From contig JAFDDL010000230.1 of assembly GCA_019310865.1 (NCBI GenBank), positions 1 through 6,289 of the forward strand: a stretch of DNA of 6,289 nucleotides, in the 5' to 3' direction. The notes below the pieces were generated by a model. It ran no database searches and was not told the origin of the DNA. It saw nothing but the letters and a program-made list of their open reading frames with translations. The position numbers were made by a program, and so were the translations under genes. This DNA comes from Deltaproteobacteria bacterium (GTDB lineage Bacteria > Desulfobacterota > Desulfobacteria > Desulfobacterales > JAFDDL01). Positions 1 through 5,275 of the stretch are shown one piece after another (position 1 is the first letter of the stretch; each line of letters opens with the position of its first letter).

Positions 1-1
1 C

Positions 2-1795
2 CTTCACTGATTCATCTACATCAGGTATGACTCCCGACGGCTCATTAATTACAATGGCATCGCGCTTTTTTTCCTCCACACTGTACCGAATTCCGGCCTC
101 AAGGCCCAACCGATCGTTTACGGCATACCGGACATTGGAAAAAAGCGCGTAAGCGGTTGTCTCAAGAGAATCAATATTTGTAGTACTGAGGGTAAAATCC
201 GGGCTGAGCCCGAAAAGCATGCCGTTTACAAACTGCGTATAGTCCAAATTAGTTTCTTGCACATAAAATATTGCTCCGGCAATCCACTTCCATTGATTCC
301 ACTGCGCCTGAAGATGAAGTTCTTCGGAAAATTGTTCTATTTCACTAAATCCTTCGTCCTCAACAAGAATAACGTCTGTACCGTCTCTGTCGTAATGGAT
401 TTCATCCTCAAATTTACGATAGCTTGTGAGTGAAGTCAGAGACATCTCACGGGGCAATTGAATGTGAATTTTCGCTGACGTTCCCCAAACTTCCCGTTCG
501 TCCTTGGGATCAATTGCAGTTTGGGTGGTGTAGAAACCGGGTGCAAGAACGAATCCAAAAACGGCGCCAAAAACGCCTTGGTCTGAGATCATTTTGTAGC
601 CCGGACCGTTCGTGTCGCTTTTGTAATAATCAGCCGCCAGATCAATATCAATAAGATCATTGGGGGTAAAGGTCAACTTGCCGCGAAACGCCGTAAAATC
701 TTCCTGTTCCGGGTCTTTGCCGGATATGTTTTTCATATACGCATCCCGGTTCGAGTCTGCAAAAGCCAACCTGGCCTTCAACTTATTCTCATATATCGGA
801 CCGCTAATGGTGCCTTCCAACCGGCGTTTATCATATTTGCCATACTCGGCGCTGAGAGTGATCTCTAGTTCGTCCGCCGGCGGTTTGGTAATAATGTTGA
901 CGGCGCCGCCATTGGCGGCACGGCCGTAAAGCGTTCCTTGGGGGCCGCGAAGTATTTCAATTCGTTCAATGTCCATAAAATCCGCGTTTACGCCGAATCC
1001 GCCCTCCAGGTAGACGCCGTCGACATAGAAGGCGACGTTGGCATCCCCCATTAATGTACCGATCTGCGTATTACCGATCCCCCGAATAAACGCCTGGGGA
1101 TAGCCCACCGGACTTGAAAACTCGGCATTGGGAACCCAGTGGCCGAGTTGGTCCATTCGATACGTGCCGGAATTTTTTAAATTTTCGAAGGACAGGGAAC
1201 TGATGGCAATGGGTGTCTCTTGCAGTTTCGTTTCGCCCATCTTGCTCGCCGTAACAACCACCTCTTCAAGCATAAAATCATCGGAAGGCTCGCTTTCCCC
1301 TTGTCTTGCCTGTTTCTTCGATGGTTTGCCCGATTGCACGGCCGTGTCTGTATTGTTTACTTGTGAATCGGCTGAGAGCGGTTCCGATTTTTTATTTTCG
1401 GCTTTGGACGCATCGGCCTTGGGTTGAGGCTCCACCTGCGCTTGGTGGTGGTCTTTGCGTATCGCAATAGTGTTTTTGGTGGTTTTTTCATAGACCAACC
1501 CTGTGTCTTCCAAGAGGATACTTAATGCTTCGATGGCGGGATAGTGCCCTGTTAAGGTGTGGGATGAGATTTTTTTTAGATCCTCCAATTTGTAGATCAA
1601 ACTCATATCAGCTTGCGTAGCATAAATATCTAATGCTGATTCAACTTGTTGCGGGGGTATATTAAAAAAGATTTTTGTATCTTGGCTATAGCTATTAATA
1701 CTGAGGCCAAAGATGATGAATGCCGATATTAGGGAGATTGTTCCAATATAACGAAGGCACTTTTTCCAAATACGCACATACGGATTCTTATCCAT
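2..1795 (-). CDS. TonB-dependent outer-membrane receptor with N-terminal STN signalling domain (3' end cut by window)
   Basis: Reading leftward from an ATG at 1795-1793, the frame stays open to the window edge, giving 598 residues without the C-terminus. The first ~37 residues look like a signal peptide: basic start (K11, K12, R15), hydrophobic stretch 17-33, probable cleavage near S37-Q38. Residues ~42-115 match a Secretin/TonB short N-terminal (STN) domain (FFNIPPQQVESALDIYATQ). A charged linker (~116-175) leads to a TonB box, EEVVVTAS (177-184). The plug domain (~188-305) carries the family signatures FIRGIG, ERIEILRGPQGTLYGR and GGAVNIITKP, and barrel strands follow. The protein should import a ligand across the outer membrane using TonB energy. 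The STN domain marks it as a transducer that signals to a FecR-type anti-sigma factor, and the divergent sigma/anti-sigma pair fits this. Ferric siderophore or citrate is the usual substrate class, but the sequence does not identify the ligand. Such receptors usually exceed 800 residues, so roughly a third is missing. Confidence 0.95.
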   Translation of the reverse strand, partial: MDKNPYVRIWKKCLRYIGTISLISAFIIFGLSINSYSQDTKIFFNIPPQQVESALDIYATQADMSLIYKLEDLKKISSHTLTGHYPAIEALSILLEDTGLVYEKTTKNTIAIRKDHHQAQVEPQPKADASKAENKKSEPLSADSQVNNTDTAVQSGKPSKKQARQGESEPSDDFMLEEVVVTASKMGETKLQETPIAISSLSFENLKNSGTYRMDQLGHWVPNAEFSSPVGYPQAFIRGIGNTQIGTLMGDANVAFYVDGVYLEGGFGVNADFMDIERIEILRGPQGTLYGRAANGGAVNIITKPPADELEITLSAEYGKYDKRRLEGTISGPIYENKLKARLAFADSNRDAYMKNISGKDPEQEDFTAFRGKLTFTPNDLIDIDLAADYYKSDTNGPGYKMISDQGVFGAVFGFVLAPGFYTTQTAIDPKDEREVWGTSAKIHIQLPREMSLTSLTSYRKFEDEIHYDRDGTDVILVEDEGFSEIEQFSEELHLQAQWNQWKWIAGAIFYVQETNLDYTQFVNGMLFGLSPDFTLSTTNIDSLETTAYALFSNVRYAVNDRLGLEAGIRYSVEEKKRDAIVINEPSGVIPDVDESVK

Positions 1796-1799
1796 GTTT

Positions 1800-1804
1800 C
1801 CTCC
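1800..1804 (-). promoter_or_regulatory. Ribosome binding site of the TonB-dependent receptor
   Basis: A GGAGG lies on the minus strand with a 4-base spacer (AAAC) before the ATG at 1795. This strong match fixes the receptor start. The same GGAGG plus 4-base layout occurs before the candidate TTG start of the divergent sigma factor gene. Confidence 0.85.
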
Positions 1805-1808
1805 AACT

Positions 1809-1822
1809 TGTGAGATTTCACA
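1809..1822 (-). repeat. Small perfect inverted repeat in the receptor leader (TGTGA-N4-TCACA)
   Basis: The 14 bases read TGTGA, four bases, TCACA. In the receptor transcript this is a 5-bp stem with an AATC tetraloop ending 4 bases before the GGAGG ribosome binding site. It could modulate translation or act as a protein-binding dyad. The half-sites resemble CRP half-sites, but the 4-base centre is shorter than the 6 bases of the CRP consensus. Its function is unproven. Confidence 0.4.
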
Positions 1823-1871
1823 CGTTATTGTTATAAATCAAATTTTCCGAACATGAAAGGCGCCTTCTAAC

Positions 1872-1905
1872 TGTATAAACGTTGGCCAAATAAAACCTCC
1901 CACCA
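1872..1905 (-). promoter_or_regulatory. Candidate ECF-sigma promoter for the receptor (copy facing left)
   Basis: On the minus strand, TGGTGGGAGGTTT (1905-1893) is followed after exactly 11 bases by CGTT (1881-1878) and the AT-rich TATACA. An almost identical block with the same N11 spacing faces the other way at 1981-2014 before the sigma factor gene. Taking the G-rich part as a -35 element and CGTT as a -10 element gives a spacer near 16-17, typical of ECF sigma promoters, whose -10 often contains CGT. The leader to the ATG would be roughly 70 bases. The assignment to the neighbouring sigma factor is inference. Confidence 0.5.
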
Positions 1906-1931
1906 TTATTTTTTTTGACTTTGAATATTTC

Positions 1932-1960
1932 TTGACATATTATGGGATTACACCTTATAT
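1932..1960 (+). promoter_or_regulatory. Sigma-70-like promoter reading toward the sigma factor gene
   Basis: A perfect -35 hexamer TTGACA (1932-1937) is followed after 17 bases by TTATAT (1955-1960), four of six matches to TATAAT. It would give basal transcription of the sigma/anti-sigma operon. It lies between the two outward-facing copies of the bipartite motif. No transcription data are available, and the region is AT-rich, which raises the chance of fortuitous -10 matches. Confidence 0.45.
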
Positions 1961-1980
1961 TTTTATGACAATTAAAATTC

Positions 1981-2017
1981 TGGTGGGTGGTTTCGTTTTT
2001 TATTCGTTATATATAAT
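1981..2017 (+). promoter_or_regulatory. Candidate ECF-sigma (auto)promoter for the sigma/anti-sigma operon (copy facing right)
   Basis: TGGTGGGTGGTTT (1981-1993), 11 bases, then CGTT (2005-2008). The block matches the left-facing copy in 12 of 13 bases and in the N11 spacing to CGTT; both copies are also preceded by AAAAT and two further bases. A TATAAT hexamer follows at 2012-2017, so a sigma-70 -10 overlaps the same place, though its -35 region is poor. If the ECF reading is right, the operon is autoregulated. The leader before the TTG start would be roughly 85 bases. Confidence 0.5.
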
Positions 2018-2094
2018 AGAGGAGCAATAATACAATCTCATTATCTGCCCCAAAGGCTTTACCTTTTTCAGTCGTACAATCATTAGTTTTTTTT

Positions 2095-2100
2095 GGGAGG
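2095..2100 (+). promoter_or_regulatory. Ribosome binding site supporting a TTG start for the sigma factor
   Basis: GGGAGG sits 4 bases before TTG at 2105. It cannot serve the upstream in-frame TTG at 2093, which it follows, and it is far from the ATG at 2165. The same GGAGG plus 4-base layout precedes the receptor ATG, which argues that 2105 is a real start. Confidence 0.6.
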
Positions 2101-2104
2101 CGAA

Positions 2105-2671
2105 TTGAAATATTCCAACACCAAAACCGGCTCGGTTGCATTAAGGGCACCCACGTCGTCTCATATGAAATATGACGATATCATTGGTTCAATATATGAA
2201 CAATACAATGCCGGTTTACGTAAATATCTTAAGCGCCACCTCAATTCAAAAGAAGACGTTGATGATATTTCTCAGGAAGTCTATTTGAGGATTATCAAAT
2301 TATGTGAGCGTAATGAGATAAAACCCTCCCTTTCACTGCTATGTACGATTGCCTCCAACATTCTAATTGATCGGTTCCGGAGTCAACGGCTCCGCCAAGC
2401 CCAGGCACATATCTCTACTGATGAAGTTCAGTTAAAATCACCGCTTCCATCGCCGGAGGAAATGTTAAGATCAAAAGAATGGGTATCTGAATTAATGGAC
2501 GTGCTAAATTCACTGGGTAAAGACTGCCGACACGCCTTCATCCTTCATCGTTTCAAGGGCCTCACGTACGGTGAGATTGCCAAGAAAATGGGCATATCAA
2601 AGGGCATGGTCAGCAAGCATATTTCTTATGTGTTACTCAAATTAGATAAAAAGCTTCGGAAATACATATGA
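2105..2671 (+). CDS. FecI-type ECF RNA polymerase sigma factor
   Basis: A sigma-70 family protein of the extracytoplasmic function class, which directs RNA polymerase to a small regulon after release by its anti-sigma factor. With the TTG start at 2105 it has 188 residues. Region 2 spans ~27-95, including the DVDDISQEVYLRI core-binding segment (51-63) and a -10-recognition segment around NILIDRFRSQR (85-95). Region 4 spans ~124-185, with a helix-turn-helix LTYGEIAKKMGISKGMVSKH (153-172). There is no region 1.1 or 3, as expected for ECF factors. An in-frame ATG at 2165 would give 168 residues, close to the size of E. coli FecI and starting just before region 2, so it is a serious alternative; the GGGAGG favours 2105. 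The stop overlaps the anti-sigma start (ATGA), implying translational coupling. The divergent STN-bearing receptor is the natural target gene. Confidence 0.93.
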   Translation: MKYSNTKTGSVALRAPTSSHMKYDDIIGSIYEQYNAGLRKYLKRHLNSKEDVDDISQEVYLRIIKLCERNEIKPSLSLLCTIASNILIDRFRSQRLRQAQAHISTDEVQLKSPLPSPEEMLRSKEWVSELMDVLNSLGKDCRHAFILHRFKGLTYGEIAKKMGISKGMVSKHISYVLLKLDKKLRKYI

Positions 2672-3798
2672 AAATAATAAAGAATAAATATAGTCGTACT
2701 TCAGCCGCAGACAAGCAGTCCGTTGAGGCGATAAATTGGTTTAAAAAAATCAGGGCTGAAAACCCCAAGCCGAAACAATATTTAGGCCTTGGTCATTGGC
2801 TAAAAAGAAATCAAGCCCATCAAGAAAGCTTTGATCGGATCAATGCCACATGGGACAGTCTTGATACTGTAAAAGATCATCCATTGGTGCTTGAAACTTT
2901 GAATAGAGATTTTGAAACCGCCAAACCAACCGTAAAAAAAGTGCCCGTGTTTAAGCGCGGATTTCGTATTCCGGTAATCCGTTATGCGTCATTAATGGCA
3001 ACCTGCTTACTTGTTGCGGGTTTGATATGGCTGCCCCAGTGGAATACCATACCAAATAAATCCTATCGCACCGTTAATGGCGAACACCGATCCGTTCAAC
3101 TCGCAGATGACTCCACCGTTCATCTAGATGCAGAAACCTCTATTTCAACATTTTTTTCTAAAGAACTACGCCGGGTTGAGCTAAAAAAAGGGCAAGCCAT
3201 GTTTTCTGTAGCGCATGATCCCGAAAAGCCCTTTATTGTAACTGCTGATGGTGTGACTGTCCGGGCCTTGGGCACAGTATTCAATGTTCACAAAGAAAAT
3301 CGGGGCAAAGTTTCCGTTTCGGTTGCCGAGGGTGTTGTCCGGGTGGACTGGGTTGTAGCACCCGACCTCCCAATCGCAGCTGTTAACGAAGAAGGCATGG
3401 AAAAACTAGCGATATCAAAACAAAACCTAATCGCCAATAAAAAAACTATGCAACCTCGAACCGAAAGCAAAGTGCTCACTTCGGGGCAGAAAATTGCTGT
3501 TGAGCGGCAAAAAGTCAAATACAAGATACAAACAGTCAAACCCAACCAGGTGAATGCCTGGCGCGAGGGGAAGCTGGTATTTAAGGAAAGGCCGCTGGTT
3601 GACGTGATCAACGAAATCAACCGACACATAAACAACAAGATTCTGATTGGTGACAAAAGCCTTGAGGAAATTACCATCAGTTTAAACTTTCAGATAAAAC
3701 ACTATGAGGGATTTTTAAGCACTCTTGAGAAAACCATACCGATTATCTCTCAAACAACGCCTGACGGTAAGCACATTATCTTAAGAAAAAGCGGATAA
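2668..3798 (+). CDS. FecR-family transmembrane anti-sigma factor / sigma regulator
   Basis: Inner-membrane protein of 376 residues that should hold the adjacent sigma factor and relay the receptor's signal. Residues ~18-66 match the cytoplasmic DUF4880 (FecR N-terminal) domain, with the AINWF start and the WLKRNQAHQESFDRINATWDSL helix that contacts the sigma factor in this family. A single membrane segment lies at ~105-123. The periplasmic FecR domain (~134-228) includes SVQLADDSTVHLDA and the signature ALGTVFNV (200-207); the equivalent Gly-Thr bond is the self-cleavage site in Pseudomonas FoxR. After a variable segment (~230-268) and LTSGQKI comes a C-terminal STN-like domain (DUF4974 type, ~296-376: GKLVFKERPLVDVINEINRH), expected to meet the receptor's signalling domain. 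The start ATG overlaps the sigma gene stop by 4 bp, with only a weak GGA upstream, consistent with coupling. E. coli FecR is somewhat shorter (317 residues). Confidence 0.94.
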   Translation: MKIIKNKYSRTSAADKQSVEAINWFKKIRAENPKPKQYLGLGHWLKRNQAHQESFDRINATWDSLDTVKDHPLVLETLNRDFETAKPTVKKVPVFKRGFRIPVIRYASLMATCLLVAGLIWLPQWNTIPNKSYRTVNGEHRSVQLADDSTVHLDAETSISTFFSKELRRVELKKGQAMFSVAHDPEKPFIVTADGVTVRALGTVFNVHKENRGKVSVSVAEGVVRVDWVVAPDLPIAAVNEEGMEKLAISKQNLIANKKTMQPRTESKVLTSGQKIAVERQKVKYKIQTVKPNQVNAWREGKLVFKERPLVDVINEINRHINNKILIGDKSLEEITISLNFQIKHYEGFLSTLEKTIPIISQTTPDGKHIILRKSG

Positions 3799-3804
3799 TC
3801 ATTG

Positions 3805-3848
3805 TGTAAGACGGGGACGTTCTTCATGTAAGACGGGGACGTTCTTCA
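3805..3848 (+). repeat. 22-bp tandem direct repeat, two exact copies (left arm of the intergenic element)
   Basis: Two identical, adjacent 22-base units (3805-3826 and 3827-3848), each beginning TGTAAGAC and ending GGGGACGTTCTTCA. The second copy's GGGGACGTTCTTCA is also the outer part of the hairpin's left arm, so the outer segment of that arm has been duplicated. It begins 6 bases after the anti-sigma stop codon. Confidence 0.9.
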
Positions 3849-3894
3849 GATTATAAGTTTCTAGTTAGAAACTTATAGTCTGAAGAACGTCCCC
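3835..3894. repeat. 60-bp hairpin: 28-bp inverted repeat with 4-base loop (REP/REPIN-like)
   Basis: Left arm 3835-3862 (GGGGACGTTCTTCAGA... AGTTTCT) pairs with right arm 3867-3894 around the loop AGTT. Only position 3851 deviates, giving a U-G wobble in plus-strand RNA. Further out, GTAAG (3828-3832) can pair with CTTAC (3899-3903) across a small internal loop (AC against ACTG). The element lies between two convergent genes, so either transcript would fold into a very stable stem. No T-tract follows on either strand, so it is not a canonical intrinsic terminator, though it could still stop or protect transcripts. The REP/REPIN label is inference from the shape and the GGGGACGTTCTT-type sequence; no transposase gene lies in the window. 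Confidence 0.85.
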
Positions 3895-3922
3895 ACTGCT
3901 TACGCGTCCCCACTGCTTACGC
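3889..3922 (-). repeat. 17-bp tandem direct repeat, two exact copies (right arm of the intergenic element)
   Basis: On the minus strand the unit GCGTAAGCAGTGGGGAC occurs twice head to tail (3922-3906 and 3905-3889). The inner copy runs into the hairpin's right arm. The unit is the counterpart of the left arm's GTAAG-AC-GGGGAC, with CAGT in place of AC. The outer copy contains the last codon (GCG) and TAA stop of the leftward iron-sulfur protein gene. Confidence 0.9.
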
Positions 3923-5251
3923 GACATCTTCGCGGGGCTTGAACCTATCCGGTACAACCACCATCCTCAGCAGTATCTCCTTAAACGATAATACCTTTAC
4001 GCCCAATTCATACGTTTCGTTCAGGTCTCGAATCTGGTCAAAGCAGTTATGACACGGCGCAATGACAATTTTGGCACCGGTTTCACGGATCTGGTCTGCT
4101 TTGACCCGCCCCGAAGCCATGCGAAACGGTTTGTAAGAAGGCCCCATGGGCATGATGCCACCGCCGCCGGCGCAGCAATGATTGTGATCCCGATTGGGCG
4201 ACATGTCCCGAAAATCTTCGGCGATAAAAGAAATGATTTTTCGGCCTTCCTCCCACAGCCCACCATTTCGCGACACGTTGCACGGGTCCTGGTATGTAAC
4301 CGGTTCTTTGATTTTCTTTGACGGATCGATCTTGATCCGCCCATCGCGCAGATATTCATACAGCAGCCTGACAAAATGTACGACATTGACCGGTGGTTTT
4401 CCATCGGCATAGCCGGCCATGTAGGGGCCTTCAAAGGCCAGGGACCGGTAGGCATGCCCGCATTCGGTTATCAGGATATTCTCGGATCCCAACTCCGTCG
4501 CCTTTTCGTAAACATTTCTGACCACCTGTCCGGCCAGCGCCCGATCCCCTGCAAACATGGGCAAATTGGTACAGTCCCACCCAAATGTCGGCAGCGTCCA
4601 GCTCTCCCCGGCAAGCGAAAGGATGATTGCCGCGTCTGCGATATCCTGAGGATAGTATACCGGCTCCCGGGGATTGATGGTGTACATGTATTTCACGCCC
4701 GATTTATCGATGGGGATGGATACCCCTGCATAGTCATCCGCTGTTTCTTCCATCATCCATTCGCAGGTATCGATGAGTTCCTCGGGCGGCAACCCCATGT
4801 GGTTGCCCGTTTTTCGGCAATTTTCGGAAAACTCGGCCAGGCTCTGATCCGTCACCCCCTGGGAGCAACAGACCCCCCGAGCCAAGGCCATCATGCCGGC
4901 AATATCGATCCCGAAGGGGCAATATACGGAGCATCGCTTGCATAGGGTACACTGAAGCCAGAGGATTTCAAAGCATTGCTCTAGAAATTTTCGATCGACC
5001 CGGCCTTTCCGGCGGTACATCTCTCCGAGGGTTTGCTTGAACTTGTAAGCCGGGCTCAGCTTTGGATCCCGATCGTTACCCAGATACACAAAGCAGCTCT
5101 CGGCACACAATCCACACCTGGAGCAAATGCTGAGCCAGGTTCGAATTCGTGCGCCGTAATTTGCATCAAGCAGGTCGGCGACCTGTTTCGGCTTCACGGC
5201 TATGCCCGAGGTGATATTGAATGCTTTGGATTTTTTTACTGTGTCATTCAC
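3917..5251 (-). CDS. CCG-domain (HdrD/DsrK/TmcB-like) 4Fe-4S electron-transfer protein
   Basis: A cytoplasmic iron-sulfur protein of 444 residues, likely exchanging electrons between a membrane quinone subunit and a soluble or thiol/disulfide partner. Two ferredoxin-type 4Fe-4S motifs are visible: C43-x2-C46-x2-C49-x3-C53 and C101-x2-C104-x2-C107-x3-C111-P. The C-terminal half carries a cysteine-rich CCG-type cluster domain: C324, C359-C360 in HCCAGGGG (CCA rather than CCG), and C400-x2-C403 in APCHNC. An earlier copy is degenerate, retaining C227 (WDCTN) and C264 (TECGHA) without a CC pair. This layout is that of DsrK, TmcB and HmcF relatives of heterodisulfide reductase HdrD. The start is GTG at 5251, preceded by GGGAG with a 6-base spacer. 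The gene follows the membrane subunit gene by 24 bases, so the two probably form one operon. The exact physiological role and partner cannot be read from the sequence. Its stop lies in the intergenic repeat. Confidence 0.9.
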   Translation of the reverse strand: MNDTVKKSKAFNITSGIAVKPKQVADLLDANYGARIRTWLSICSRCGLCAESCFVYLGNDRDPKLSPAYKFKQTLGEMYRRKGRVDRKFLEQCFEILWLQCTLCKRCSVYCPFGIDIAGMMALARGVCCSQGVTDQSLAEFSENCRKTGNHMGLPPEELIDTCEWMMEETADDYAGVSIPIDKSGVKYMYTINPREPVYYPQDIADAAIILSLAGESWTLPTFGWDCTNLPMFAGDRALAGQVVRNVYEKATELGSENILITECGHAYRSLAFEGPYMAGYADGKPPVNVVHFVRLLYEYLRDGRIKIDPSKKIKEPVTYQDPCNVSRNGGLWEEGRKIISFIAEDFRDMSPNRDHNHCCAGGGGIMPMGPSYKPFRMASGRVKADQIRETGAKIVIAPCHNCFDQIRDLNETYELGVKVLSFKEILLRMVVVPDRFKPREDVA

Positions 5252-5257
5252 GAAAGA

Positions 5258-5262
5258 CTCCC
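5258..5262 (-). promoter_or_regulatory. Ribosome binding site of the CCG-domain protein
   Basis: GGGAG on the minus strand, 6 bases (TCTTTC) before a GTG at 5251-5249, in the 24-base gap after the membrane gene. It supports the GTG start. Confidence 0.7.
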
Positions 5263-5275
5263 ACCATCCGATTAG

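Larger units (their letters stand above)
1796..2104. other. Divergent control region between receptor and sigma factor genes
   Basis: About 310 bases without a gene, strongly AT-rich compared with the flanking receptor gene. It contains two ribosome binding sites at its ends, two outward-facing bipartite motifs, one sigma-70-like promoter, a TGTGA-N4-TCACA dyad and a 10-bp palindrome AAGGCGCCTT (1857-1866) near the predicted receptor transcription start. I did not find a convincing 19-bp Fur box in it. Confidence 0.8.

Noticed and set aside
430..1427. Plus-strand open frames of 74-99 codons at 430-654, 660-929 and 1128-1427.
   Set aside because: They lie opposite the receptor gene, whose translation shows clear family motifs; their products are unlike known proteins and they lack ribosome sites.
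1809..1822. CRP/FNR binding site from the TGTGA and TCACA half-sites.
   Set aside because: The centre is 4 bases, not the 6 required by CRP, and the position next to the ribosome binding site does not suit an activator.
1820..1848. Minus-strand GGAAAA followed after 18 bases by CGTGTG, resembling a classical FecI-type promoter for the receptor.
   Set aside because: Spacing and -10 fit only loosely and there is no counterpart before the sigma operon, whereas the twin TGGTGGGWGGTTT-N11-CGTT motif is shared by both sides.
1796..2104. Fur box in the divergent control region.
   Set aside because: No stretch gives a convincing match to the GATAAT-type 19-bp consensus; only generic AT-rich runs are present.
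3288..3677. Minus-strand open frames (129 and 66 codons) inside the anti-sigma factor gene.
   Set aside because: Antisense shadows of a well-supported coding region, with no motif of their own.
3835..3894. Canonical Rho-independent terminator for both convergent operons.
   Set aside because: The stem is long but no T-tract follows it on either strand; it fits a repeat element better, although it may still hinder transcription.
4376..4945. A 189-codon plus-strand open frame opposite the iron-sulfur protein gene.
   Set aside because: The opposite frame encodes ordered 4Fe-4S and CCG motifs; the plus-strand product has no recognisable domain and is a composition effect.
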